Below, piece by piece: positions 13,289 to 25,539 of a stretch of DNA of 64,000 nucleotides. Source of the stretch: Sapria himalayana (Eukaryota > Streptophyta > Magnoliopsida > Malpighiales > Rafflesiaceae); NCBI GenBank assembly GCA_029783825.1, contig JAREIK010016203.1, forward strand, positions 1 through 64,000. Reading direction: 5' to 3'. The position numbers and the translations under genes were made by a program. Within the stretch, counting starts at the first letter, position 1. Each line of letters opens with the position of its first letter. The notes beneath the pieces are model-generated. The model did no database searches, was not told the origin of the DNA, and worked only from the letters and a program-made list of their open reading frames with translations.

Positions 13289-16200
13289 TCATAATTTTTG
13301 AAGCCTAATATACGGGAATGCAATTTTATCTAATCTTATTAGTCCTTTGAATTTTCCAGGTATATTCTCCCCTCTAAATTCTTGTGATCCTTTTCTCATT
13401 CCTTCTTCCACTAATCTATCTGCAATCATGTTGGCTTCCCTATAAATATGCTTTATTTTTCCTTTTATTTCACTTAGAATGTTTCTAATATTATCAATGT
13501 CTTCTTCAAATTGCCATAAATATATCATTCCATGTACTAGGTCCACTAGTATTTTTGAGTCCACCTGTACTTGAACCTTTAGGTAATTGTTAGATTTACA
13601 AGTTTGCAAACCCTTTTGTAGGGCTATAATTTCTGCATGCAAGGCAGAAGAAGCTATAGCCCTTGTTGTGAATGCTTTTAGTACATTTCCTTCCGCATTT
13701 TTATTAAACCTCCTCCACCAGCTTCTCCCATTTCTATTTTAAAGCTTCCATCCATGTTTAGTGTTAGACTGCCCTGCCCAGGTTTATTCCAATTAACTAT
13801 TTTAATAGATGGCATTTTTCTTGATATTGTTGCAAGGTGTCATTCTTTTATTCCATCTTCCTCTATTTTCATGGTTTTCACTTTTATTGGACTACAAGCC
13901 ATAATGAATGCACTCTCTTTTTTTATTTCTTCCAAAATGTCATTATGTTCCATTTTTACATTATCATATCTACTTATGTTTCTAGCTTTCCATATGCACC
14001 ATAACACTATATGCGGAATTAACTTCTAATCCATTTAAGATATTATTATTTGTTTGTTTTTTTGACCAGTTTTCTAGCCTATTTCTTAAATTAACTGTAC
14101 TTCTTTCAATATCAGGTTCAATTACTAATTTATTCCACACTTTTATAGCTATTTTACCCTTAGAAAATAGGTGATCCGAGCTCTCTATATCTTGATGGCA
14201 GCATTCACATATGGATGCTAATTTTATGCCCTTCTTCTGAATATTCGCATCTACAGGGACAATGTTAGACATGATTTTCCACGATAAAACATTTACTTTT
14301 TGAGGCAAATCTTTTTCCCAGAATAATTTCAATTGTAAGGGTTTTCTGCTTCGTACTAGCTCCTTGGCACTTTTTAATGTGAAGTTTCCGTTTGGATTTA
14401 AAGTCCATTTCCACCCACTTTTCGTTAGTATTGTATGCTTTTCCACGCTGCTTTGTTGTTCGCGCATCATTTTCCAGCTTCTAGATGCTTTTTTTGTATT
14501 TTTAAAAGCATTATTTCCTAACCCATATTTAGCTTTTACGAATGCCACCCAGATGTTTTCATCTGTTTTTATTCCCCACCAATTCTTGCATGCCCACGCT
14601 TTGGATATATCTTTTAGGCCGATCAAGCCTAATCCTCCCTCCTCTTTTGGGTAACATAAATCTCTCCATTTTTTCCAGTGCAGCTTATTCTTCCCTTCTC
14701 TTTTACCCCATAAAAAATTATCCATTTCTCTTTCTAGTTTTTTAATAATTATATCTGGAGGTTGTGTCGTCATTAGTATATGTATTAATGAACTATGTAG
14801 CACATGGGTAATTAGTGTAGTTCTTCCTGCCATATTTAATAAGTTTTCTTTCCAGCCGGCAATTTTATTCTTTATCTTGTCCAATAAAAATGCAAAATAT
14901 TCCTCCTTTACTCTTCCTTCATAAATTGGGCATACCAGATACATTAATGCTCCTGTACACTGCGCAAATCCTGTGACCCTTTTAATCTTGTGAGCAATGT
15001 TTTCTAGTGCTTTAGCTGTTATCACAAATTGACATTTATTCTTATTAAGCTTTTGGCCTGTTTCTTCTTCTAGTGTTTGTATAAGCTCTATCAAGTTTTC
15101 CATTGATTTGCTACTGGCGTTTGTAAATATGATCACGTCATCAGCGTATGCCAAGCAGCATATTAATGGCGTATCTTTGGGCTGTCTGTAGGCTAAGATG
15201 TTGCCATTTCTAACCTTCTCTTTTAAGTTTACTATAAAAAGATCTAAATAAATATTAAACAAAGAGGGGGACAATGGGTCCCCTTGCCTGAGACCTCTGG
15301 TTGGTTTAAATTCTTCACCTTCCTGGCCATTTATAAGAAATTTAATCCAGGCACTAGATATACATCTATATATAATATCTATCCAAAATTCTGAAAACCC
15401 CATTTTTCTCATTATATAGCAAAGTATATTCCATTCTACTTTATCAAATGCCTTAGCTAAATCCAGTTTCATGATTACATTGTGACCTCTGACCTTAGTC
15501 CCTATATCTCTTATCATTTTCGATGTTAAATTAATGTTTTCAGTTATCAGCCTATTTTTAACAAAACCTGCTTGTTCCGGCTCTATTATGTTTGGTAATA
15601 TTTTGCTCAATCTTTCTGTAACCAATTTGGCTAATATTTTATATATGGTATTACATAAACTAATTGGCTTGTAATCTTCTTCTTTTTGAGGATTTGTTTT
15701 CTTAGGTATCAAACTATGTATGAGCTAGACCATGTTTTTGAGATTTCCGCACCCGCGAATATCCAGTTGATAGCTTCTAAAACATCTTTTTTGATTATAT
15801 TCCAGCTTCGTTGGAAAAATTCGTTATTCCAGCCGTCTGGTCCTGCTGCACTATCTTATTTGCATTAAATACTGCATTCTTCACTTCTTCTTCCGTAGGA
15901 AATTCTGCTAACATTTTGTTGTCTTCTTGCGTGACTTTTCTTTTAATTTTCTCCATTAGTTTAAAGTTTCTATTTGTATTTATCCCACTTAGATGCTTTT
16001 TAAAAAAATTCTTCTAATTCAATTTTAATATCTTCCTCATTTTCTACCCACTCTCCGTTAGCTCTTTTAAGACCTTTTATTCCTAATCTTTGCGACTTAA
16101 TTTTTGCCATTGTGTAGAAAAATTTCGTGTTTTTATCTCCATCCTTCAACCATTTAACTTTCGCTCTCTGTTTCCAGTAAATTTCTTCCATATGCATTCT

Positions 16201-17180
16201 TAGCTTTAATTCAGCTTTAGCTTTATTAACTTCTGTTCACGTTATTTTATTTTGTATATTCTCATATTCTTTCTCTGTTGTTATGGCTTTCTGCTCCGCT
16301 TCTTGAATTTTCATGGCCACATTGCCAAACACTTCTTTGTTCTATTTATTGAGAGCCGATCGTAGTGCTCTCAGTTTTTGTCCCAAACTCTGCATGGGGT
16401 TACCCGGTATCGGTTTTTCCTATGTATTTTTAACTATAGTTTCAAAATCCTTGTGTAAGCCCCACATATTTTGGTATGTGAAGGCCTTCTGGCTTACCTT
16501 CTTTTTTCGAAGGCTTACCAAGAGCAGGCTATGATCTGAACAAGTTATGCTTAAATGCTGAACTTTAACTTCCCCCATAACATCTAGCCATTTTGTATTA
16601 AGTAACACTCGATCAAGTCTAGACCAGATCATTTTCTTATTCTTCCAGTTATTACACAAAGTGTAATTTGTACCTAGGTATTCTACATCCATTAAACTTG
16701 CACTTGCAATAGCCTCATTGAATTGAGTCATTGCTACCGGGTTTGGTGTCCTGCCTCCCTTCTTTTCTGATGGGTTTCTAATTGTGTTGAAATCTCCTCC
16801 TATAATCCATTGAGATTTCGTGAGTGCTATTTTTTCCATTTCATGCCAGAGCGTTTTCCTTTTTTCTTTTGCGTTACTTGCGTAAACCGCTGAAAAAATA
16901 GTCTCTGATTGCTTAGCCATTTTAAAGTTTATTATTTATCATTCTCTAATAAAATTTCAATGTCTATGGGGCTATTCCACATGATCCATAATTTACTATT
17001 GTGATTCGAGAAGGCCTTTTACATGCCTATCATCATCCTATATTTCTCTATCTGGTCTTTAGTTACCATCGGTTCAGCTAAAATTACTACTTTTAGTTTA
17101 TGTATTTTAATTAAATTTCTAATTCTATTTATTGTAGGAGCGTTCGCTACTCCTCTTATATTCCAATATAAACTATTCAT
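13289..17180 (-). pseudogene. LINE1 ORF2: endonuclease, reverse transcriptase, RNase H (broken)
   Basis: ORF2 starts at an ATG (17180-17178) overlapping the ORF1 stop as ATGA. Order on the minus strand: an apurinic-type endonuclease (YWNIRG, LAEPMV, GGDFN and CSDH motifs, 17180 to about 16420); a linker; then an uninterrupted 576-codon frame (15712-13982). That frame holds the reverse transcriptase, with KLDLAKAFD, RGLRQGDPLSPSLF and the catalytic YADD near its residue 188, followed by a zf-RVT-like region (CECCHQ...SSDHLF). A C-terminal RNase H follows (about 13800-13289) with MDGSF, HAEIIALQKG, VDSK and HIYREANMIADRL, so the D-E-D plus C-terminal acidic pattern is visible. Frames shift near 16000-16920, 15715 and 13980-13640 and there are stops, so no full polyprotein is made. 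The length fits plant L1 ORF2. Confidence 0.93.
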
Positions 17181-18593
17181 AATAAAGTGTACTTGGCTTG
17201 CGCTCTAGTAGTACATTTCGATTCATATTTCGTGTTAGTATACTTTTTCATGTTTCTTATAGTTTTACTAGTACTCGGTGGGGCTTGCTCTACCTTCTTT
17301 ATTTTATTTATCTTTTCCAAGCTCATATTTAATTCCATAATTTCTTCTAAGGCTTTTTTCCTTTCTTTTGGTGCATGTCTGATTTTCTGTTTTTTAAGCC
17401 ATAAGTCATCATTTGGTGCTTTCAGAACTAAATTGTTTTCTTCATCAGTGTTGCTGGACAGTGGCCAGCTTTTAGCTTCTATTTTCTCTTCAGAAAGCAA
17501 GTCATCCTCCTCCCAATCATGCAGTTCTATATGTTTTAATAACTGATTTTTCTTCCTTTTAAACATTGTTTTTTTCCTCCCTAGCCTTTCTACTCCTTCC
17601 ACCTCCCTTGGTATTTTTTCTAGTCATTTTCTGATATCCTCCATATTGTTATTATCTCTCAGCTCTATCCTTCCTTCCTCTCTTCCTAGCACTTCTCTAT
17701 TCCTTAACTCATCTCTATCCTTTCTTTCTATTTTTTTCACTTTCTCTCTCCTCGACAGATTTCTCATTTGCCCGTTCTCCCTCTTTGGCCTCCTGTCCTG
17801 GCTTTTTTCCTCCCTCTCGGCTCTCCTCTACCTCGCCCTTCCTGTCGTCTTTCCTTACCCATTCCTTCGCCTTGTTTTTCCTCATGTCTGTTAGCATGCA
17901 AGCCTCCTCTGCATGACTCATTTTAAGGCAATTCAAACAATAAAATGGCATGTTTTCTGGAACTATATTCTGCCAGAAACCCTGCTCTAAATCTTTGCCA
18001 ACCCATATTTTGTTTGGGGGAGACTTTTTGCAGTTAACCTCGATGAGGATTCTAGCTGCACTTGGTCTTGTCATGTAAGCCGTGGCCTCATCAATTAGCC
18101 ACAGTTTACCCACGCATAATGCTATAGAATACAAAAAATGTTTGCTAAATAAATGTAATGGAAGCTTAGGCAGTGTGAACCAAACCAGGGCATTTGCAGG
18201 CTCCACGGATGGTGAAAAATCGGGCGACCATTTGAGGATGCGCATGGGGTATCCAGCCACGCTCCACTGCTCTCTAATCCATAACCTCAGGAAGTCATCT
18301 TCTTCCTTGAGTTGAAAAATGACGTGCTTCCCGTCGTATATGGCTATTTTCACAACTTGCCGTAGCTTCAATGAAGCGATAAACACATAAATTTCTTCAT
18401 AACTCGGCTTACCATGGGAGAACTTCTCGATTAATGTAAGCTTGAACGGTTCCGCAAGCTTTTGAAACTCTTCTTCGGTAAGTAACACGGCAGGAGACTC
18501 CTCCTTAGCGTCAAAGTTCGGGAACAGAATCGCGGTACCCTTGGAAATTGAACTAAGTGATTTTTTATTGAAAAGATGATCCGAATCATCCAT
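17177..18593 (-). pseudogene. LINE1 ORF1: DUF4283-like RNA-binding protein with CCHC knuckle
   Basis: From ATG 18593 a 292-codon frame begins MDDSDHLFNKK and has the DUF4283-like block (LTLIEKFSHGKPSYEEIY, VAGYPMRILKWSPDF). It then has a zinc knuckle CLNCLKMSHAEEAC with C-x2-C-x4-H-x4-C spacing and a charged Lys/Glu/Arg tail. The frame breaks near 17715. A second frame (17602-17177) supplies the C-terminal part with WEEDDLL and ends RAQAKYTLL, matching the RAQAKFT end in LINE2. The start is supported by alignment with the LINE2 N-terminus (MGNSKLLSNKK). The product would bind LINE RNA into a ribonucleoprotein. Confidence 0.9.
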
Positions 18594-18736
18594 TTTTGCT
18601 CAAACTTGAGCTCAAATCGCACCAAAATCGCACTAGAATCGCACCAATATCGCACCCCTTCTTGAGCTCAATATCGCATGAGGAGTTTCTATAGTTTAAC
18701 TTATTCCACTAGTATTTGCTCCTCCTTAGCTTCTTC
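18594..18736 (-). promoter_or_regulatory. LINE1 5' leader with ~11-bp GTGCGAT repeats
   Basis: The leader upstream of ORF1 contains five copies of ATCGCAC/ATCGCAT (plus-strand view) starting near 18616, 18627, 18637, 18648 and 18671. Four are spaced about 11 bp apart and are bracketed by two copies of CTTGAGCTCAA. Such a repeat at a LINE 5' end could be part of an internal promoter, which is inference. It then joins TATC repeats at 18737. Confidence 0.45.
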
Positions 18737-19073
18737 TATTTATATATCTATATATTTGTCTATATGTATATATATCTATCTGTCTTTCTCTATATCTATC
18801 TATCTATATATCTATCTTTCTATCTATTTGTCAATTTGTCTATCTTTCTATCTATATACCTATCTATCTATCCATCTATCTAACTATCTGTGTATCTGTA
18901 TATCTATCTATCTTTCTATATATTTATATATCTATCTATGTCTATCTTTCTATATATATATCTATCTATTTATATATCCATCTATCTATCTATGTCTATC
19001 TTTCTATAAATATATCTATCTATTTATCTATCAATCTATCTATCTATTTATATATTTATGTATCTATCTATCA
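18737..19073. repeat. TATC (GATA) microsatellite array, 5' flank of LINE1
   Basis: TATC tetramers in the same orientation as the 10650-12524 array, so LINE1 sits inside what reads as one array. The run stops at the CACTA terminus of element A. Confidence 0.95.
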
Positions 19074-19099
19074 CACTACTATAAAACACCATATTACTA

Positions 19100-19740
19100 A
19101 TCAAATATTTGGTCGAAAAATCGGTGTTTTTTGGTCGGTAAACTAATTAGCGACCATTTACCGACCAAAAAAAGTGGTCGCAATTTTCCTCGTCACTAAA
19201 GTTTTTACCGACGAAAAATCAATCAGTCGGTAAATTACTGACCATTTACCGATCTTCTCTCAACAAGATTTACCGACTATATTGCGCAATTCACTGGCCG
19301 AATAAATAAGGTTGGTACATGGTCTCCAAATTGTTAGTAATTAATGATAATTTACAGACCAATCACCGACAAATAATTACCGACTATATTCCATCCATAT
19401 TCTGACCAAAAGAATTAGATCGATAAATGGTCTCTAAATGGTTAGTAATTACGGACACTTTAGAGACTATATACCGACAAATAATTTCCAACTAAATTTT
19501 AACTATTTTCCGACCAAAATAATTTGGTCAGGTAAGTGGTCACAAAAAGGTCAGTAAAAGCCTAAAAAATTATGACAAAAAACCCACCAAAACCTTTTAA
19601 AATCATTGGTCGGTAATTGATCTCCAATTAGATTACCAACCATTTGGTGACCTTTTATTGACCATCGATAATAAAAAATTTCTTGGTTGGTTTTTGGTAA
19701 TTCAGTCGGTAATTACTAATCAATTTTTTTTGCATAAAGT
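19100..19740. repeat. Subterminal repeats of CACTA A (gene-3' side)
   Basis: Repeated TTACCGACC / GGTCGGTAA words, often paired as short inverted repeats, for example the TTTGGTCGG...CCGACCAAA layout. In En/Spm elements such arrays are binding sites for the accessory protein and are needed for transposition. The same word family recurs at 28000-28620. Confidence 0.85.
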
Positions 19741-20149
19741 TTTCTACTACTAGAGAAACTGAAACACAAAACATAAAAAAATAACCATTATTTTTCTAGT
19801 TTTGATTCAGTTCCTACCGAAATATTTAAATATAAAAAAAATAAAATAAAAATCTAATTAACTCGAGCAAACAACTATATATATTGCATTTATATATTAA
19901 AAACATCAAGATAAAAGAAAAAATTAAAATCCAAAATCAAAGTTTGCGGAATTGAAAAAAAAAATGTGTGTAATACACTCAATCATCAATCCTAGTTTCA
20001 TAATCGTTATGTTGTGATGTTTCTGGTCCACACGGTGAGTTTTCGGGTACTAGGGTAGCGTTGTCTACTGCTGCTACTCATGATGCGGTTGTTGCAGGTG
20101 CTGCTGTAGGTTATGGAGTAGATGTAATAGCTGGAGCATTATGCCGAGC

Positions 20150-21814
20150 AATCCGAGATAGATCATCAGGGTTGAACTATAGTCCTCCCACCTAAAATTT
20201 CTTTATAAGCTAGTCAAATTGCATATGTAACCCATCCCTATCATCCTGATAGTCAATCATGTGTCACTCAGTATCAGCCAACTGAAACTGTATCGAATTT
20301 CACATCTCATTTTTAAATTCCTCCATCTTCGAGAACAAATTCGAAATTGGTCTTGAAATTTAGCTTCATAGTCTGATCATCTATGCGAGTAGAATGATGA
20401 TGTCAATGAACCGAAGCCATAGATGGGCATTTTCTCCTTGCCATCAACAGCCTTATACCAAATCTAATTCACATCAACTGGTTGAGCTGATGAATGAGAA
20501 CTACCTGTTGCACCATCACATGAACCTGAAGTAGACTAGGAATATGCTTGAGTCACAGCAGCTAACAATTCCTCATATCTTGCCTAATAAAAATGTACGA
20601 AAAGTAATTCAATTTATATTCAAACAAAAAAAAAGAAAAAATAATTTTTTTTATTTAAACTTACATTTGCTACATGAGATCTCAGATCAACAAAAGTCTG
20701 ATCATAATTAGCATTCGTGTGCATGTATCTAGATAAGCGAGGTGCAATGTGCTTCTTACCCTCCTTGCGTGTATATAATTACACAATATATACGTTAATT
20801 ATATTGAAAAAAAAAATCCTTATAAGAAATGAAATTTAGGCATAATTGAACATAATTCACAAAGTAATAAACTTAAAATGTATAAATTAGAAATAATACT
20901 AATGCTTATTCGTGTTCGCGCATAGAGCAAGATCCACAAGTGTGTGTAGACATGCCACTACCCTTTCCATCCCACTCTAAGTGTCGATTGCCGCTTTGTT
21001 TATCACACCTCTTCCTATAATCCGGATCTTTCCATCTTCTCCGCCACTCCTCAAAAACATGATCCGAGACACTCGAATCTTTTTCTTTCTTCTTCAGCCA
21101 TTTATCTTTGATCGCATACATGGTGTCTTTATACCGACTGGTATCATGTTTGTAGAACACACTTTTGACCGACTTTTTAGTTATGTCAACTTGTAAACTT
21201 TCTACAATTATAAATAAATAATTTTTTATCAGTGAACAAAAAAATAAATAAAAGATATAAAAATTTTTTGGTAGTAATATTTACCTTAAATTCTCTCCAA
21301 ATCATCAAATGGTCTCTATGTGTGAGTGACTTCTAATTTTGTGCATTAAGTATAAAGGACTTCCTAAAAATTGTTCTCAGAACCCTAGAAATGGAACTAG
21401 AAGGTTCTAACTTCGTCATGAAACAAAAACTTTATTATCATGTAAGAAATAAATTAATAAATTGATAAATAATTTGTTAAGTTTTATATTTTATGGATTT
21501 TCAATTGTCGGATCAAAATGAGCAATAGGGAGAGTCTCGTCTGTAGAGTTCTCTGAAAAAGGCTCTCCAACATCTATATCATCTACCTCCTCTTCGTCCC
21601 ACGTCTCTTGATCATTCAACAAAATCTCACGACCAATATGTGGATTAGTCAACTGATGCTGCTATTGCAGTACATTCACAACTCTCTCTGTCTTCTATAG
21701 CGTCCCATCCACCCATCACCCTCTACCTATTTCTGGCATACCTGAGGCCATGCTGCCTATACCATAAGTCATACGACCTTGCAACGTGCTGCCTCTACCT
21801 CATCTACGTGACAT
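20150..21814 (-). pseudogene. CACTA second gene (PF03004-like), element A
   Basis: The minus-strand start is at ATG 21814 (MSRR, stop, GRGSTLQGRM), a Gly/Arg-rich N-terminus like the KGHGRGGVVRGHRNE of element C. An acidic segment follows (ETWDEEEVDDIDVGEPF, about 21490-21630). At 20906-21160 is the family core, with FEEWRRRWKDPDYRKRC and GKGSGMSTHTCGSCSM, equivalent to the usual STHTGGS motif. Next is KEGKKHIAPRLSRYMHTNAN near 20740, then a segment with WYKAVDGKEKMPIYGFGSL near 20420, matching the conserved GR-x-YGLGS end motif. Exons are separated by introns and single stops occur. The likely role is binding of subterminal repeats. Confidence 0.72.
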
Positions 21815-21894
21815 ACCAGTAAAAAACACTAAGGCAATGAAAATAAACAAAAATAATTAACAATTAAAATAACATAAAACTCACTGTTTGCCCT

Positions 21895-24800
21895 TTCTCA
21901 TCAGAATCATCCAAATTTGGTTCGTCTTCTTCTTCAAATATAGTAACATCATTTTCAAACTCTTTTTCATCACTCATTTCATTCTCATAATTAATTAAAT
22001 TTTCATCAACATCTACATCCTCACTTGTATCCATCTAAGAAGATGTGACTAAAGGACGTCTTCCTCCCCCACCACAACTTCGATTATAACATCATTGTTA
22101 TCATTTTGAAAGTTGGTTCTATAAAATCAGTACTTGGTGATGTGGGGATGTCAATTTGAGTCCTTGCTTTTATCTTGCACACAGCTTTCAAATCCTTTCT
22201 AGGACCGGTTTGACCTGGATATTCACAATAATAAACCTGTGATGCTTGTACTGCTGAGACAAAAGGTTCATACTTGTTGAATCATTTTTTATCATGCACA
22301 TCGACAAGTTTATATTGAGGATGGACAACAATACCAATATGTGGTGTTAAATCGAACCATTTACATTTGAATAACATGGTTTTTTAACCGTGAGGGCTTT
22401 AAATTATAACTTGATCACTTCGACCAGAGTCCCATAATAGTCGTATTCAGTTTCATTGTATACGGATCCTATAATGCAAACCCACGTATTTTCTATTTCC
22501 TAGTAGCTACCATACTATTTAGTGTGAAATTTAAAACTATTCACATAGTACCCATTATATGTTTTAACCTCTCTTAGGGAACCTCGTGCTATACTTCGAA
22601 GATAATGATTGGAAATTTTATTTTCACAATTATGAACCTGTAATCGGGGTTAAGTGAATTTTTTATATTATAATTAAATATTTTTATTATAACAATACAG
22701 TTATTTTGTGATTTTTATTATAAGTAAATATATATATTTTTCAAAAAAATGATGGAAATTCTTTCTCTATCATGGCATTGATTGCTTCTTCATTCATTTT
22801 TGAAAACTCTTTATGTTTATCTGTAATAAAATTACTAAAAAAAAAATTTTAAATTATTGATACATTGATAGGAAATAGTAAATTATAATTCATAATAGAT
22901 GTCATTTGACTATTAGGAAATACTTACTCGATTAATGGTTGAACCTCTGGATAATTCATTAGGACATATAGATGAATTACAGTATATTCATAGTCTGCTA
23001 TATACCTTTTCCCTTCAGGACAAATTGTTTTGCCCGAAGGCTTAAAAATTTAAAACATATCATTATCCACTTTGTCATAAAGATAAACCTCTTTCCGCTT
23101 TTCCTTAAGTGGAAGAGTAGTATCTCATTCTTTAAAATATAATGATGCAAATTTTGCAGCCTCATCCAAAATATAACCTATTGATATAGAACCCTCAACT
23201 TGAGCCTTATTCATTATTATAAGCTTTATTTTCTTCAAGTATCTACAAAAAGATTATTACAATTTACAAGTCATTTTTGTGCATATATAAATATATATAT
23301 ATAGGAAAAGAACTGGTTTAGTGAATTAATATTACCTTTCTGGAAGACACATCTAATGATAATGGATAGGACCAACAATCCTAGCTCCTCATCAGTCAAT
23401 GAAGAAGAAGTCAATTGCATGAAGAATAAAGAAATCTCAGTTATTGGCTCTCATATTCTATTAGGCAGGAATTCTCGAAGAGCAATTGGTAAAAACCTTT
23501 GCATAAATACTTGTCAATCATGACTCTTCATGCCAAAACATCTTAAGTTTGTTCGTATCCACACATCTCCCCAGATTACAAGCATACCCATTTGAAAATC
23601 TATGTTTTTTTACCCACTCAAACACAACCTTCTTCTGTGATTTATTCAGAACAAATGGCACATCAGGGTATTTATTGGTGACAAGATTTTTTGCAAATTG
23701 AGGATGTTGATAATATTTATTCAACTCATCTCTTAACTTGTAAGTGTCCTTATTTTTCTTTAGAATGTTAAATACTGTATTGAAAATATTGGCAAATACA
23801 TTCTTCTCGATATGCATAACATCAAGATTGTGCATGAGCAAGTGTTCATGCTAGTTGAGCAGATCTCAGAAAATACTTCTCGTATTCTACCCACAATTCT
23901 TAGATATAGAAGCATTCACAACCTCATCACCAACATCTATCACCTTCTTCAATCCTTTGTTTTTCAATTCCTATAGAATATCATCTTCAGATCTAACCCC
24001 CGGGAATTGTATAGTAACCTTTCTATTCTTAATGAAGTCTTTATGTTACGTCGATATGGATGATTAAACGGCAAAAACTTCCGATGGTTGTCGAACCACA
24101 ACTATTTTCCATACTTAATTAATCTAAAAGCATAAAAATATTCAATACAATATGAACATGCCTACATGCTAGTTGTACTCCACCCAGACATCATAGAATA
24201 CGTTGGAAATTCATTTATGGTCCACATGAGGGCACCGGAGATCTGAAAATTTTGTCGTTTAAAATATCATAAGTTTGAACCCCAACACCCCAAAGAATTT
24301 TCAACTCCGCTATCAATGGCAGCAATAAAATATCTTTCTTCCCCTTTGAATTCATAGGCCCTAACACTAACACAATCAAAACTACAAATTCCTCATTCAT
24401 ACATAAGTATGGAGGCAAAATATACTGGGTCACCACTAGAGGCCACAAAGAATATTATTTTCCAGATTGACTAAACAGCTGAAAACCATCAGCAAATAAA
24501 CTCAGCCTAACATTTCGAACTTCAAAAGAAAAATCAGGAAAGCACTTATCAAAATGTTTCCAAGCAGGGGCATCAGAAGAGTGACATATCTTACCGTCCT
24601 CCATATGATGCTCTGAATGTCATCTAATTTCATTAGATATTGTGATTGATGCATATAATCACTAAAACCTAGCTAGGTGTTAATAGAAAATAGTGCATCT
24701 TCTTATATGACACCTTCAACTTACATACATACAATCTATTTCCATAATGCCTAACCTTTAGCTTGTACCGAGCATTCCCACATATTTTACAACTGTTAAG

Positions 24801-25513
24801 GTCACTATCATCACCCCAGTATATCATACAGTTGTTCACACTACAATGAATGCCTTGTACAGGTAATCTCAAGCCTCTAACTAACTTATTCGTGCTGTAG
24901 AAATCAAATGGCAACAAATTATTTTTTGGCAATAATTCTTGAATGAATTTAGACATATCATCAAAACATGCCTACGCACTCCTATGTCTGCACTTTATTT
25001 CTATCATCCTCACGGCTGCAGAAAGTTGAGTATACTTAGAATTTCTCTCATATATAGGTTTATCTCCAGCTCGAATCGTGTTATAAAGATTATTTGCCTC
25101 GACATTGGGTTCCTCATTTGGGTTGAATTCAGGTCCCACAGCATCAAAAACTATTTTATGGTATGTAGTGTAATTAATATTATCCAAGACCATCTGATCA
25201 GTTTCACTTACTAACACCCGTACTGAACTCGAACACCTCTGGTGGACTTGTTTTCACCATGGTATATCCAAACACAGTAATCCACCACAAAATTATTTCT
25301 ATACAAATGCATCTTCACAGTCTCAACATTCAAAAACTTTTTATTCTGACATATAATTAAAGTGAAAGGACACCTTATATCTAAACCACCATTCGCACAC
25401 TAAGGTTGTCTTAGAGCAAACTCAATAAATTAATCAACTTTATTTCCCCATTCATTAAAGAACATTTCATTCACTATTCGACCCTTGTACATCCATTCAT
25501 GATCATCTTCCAT
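21895..25513 (-). pseudogene. TNP2-type CACTA transposase, element A
   Basis: The start is taken at ATG 25513 (MEDDHEWMYKGRIVNEMFF), preceded by an acceptor-like AACTAG. Transpos_assoc domain: about 25513-25240, ending WIYHGEN. TNP2 core: GPEFNPNEEPNVEANNLY (24972-25217), LLPKNNLLPFDFY and CMIYWGDDSDLNSCKICG (24669-24956), a middle segment at 24215-24448, and NLDVMHIEKNVFANIFNT with WVKKHRFSNGYACNLGRC (23518-23841). DUF4218-like: FMQRFLPIALREFLP near 23480, then KAQVEGSISIGYILDEAAKF near 23190. DUF4216-like: VVHPQYKLVDVHDKK and EPFVSAVQASQVYYCEYPG near 22210-22310. The acidic tail ends near 21895. Stops and frameshifts plus probable introns break the frame. It would cut and join CACTA termini if intact. 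Confidence 0.85.
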
Positions 25514-25539
25514 AACTAGTTAACAAAATTATTTTATTT

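Larger units (their letters stand above)
12525..18736 (-). mobile_element. LINE1: near full-length L1-clade plant LINE
   Basis: This minus-strand non-LTR retrotransposon is about 6.2 kb long. Its 5' leader is at 18594-18736, ORF1 at 17177-18593, ORF2 at 13289-17180 and the 3' untranslated region at 12525-13288. The 3' end (minus strand) reads AATAAAACAACCTTAAAAAAA and then passes straight into GATA repeats. The same CTCTCTTTTGGCGGAGGAAT-type word found in its 3' region occurs near the 3' ends of LINE2 and LINE3a, which defines one family. Both flanks are GATA/TATC arrays. Frameshifts and stops show that it is inactive. Confidence 0.92.
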
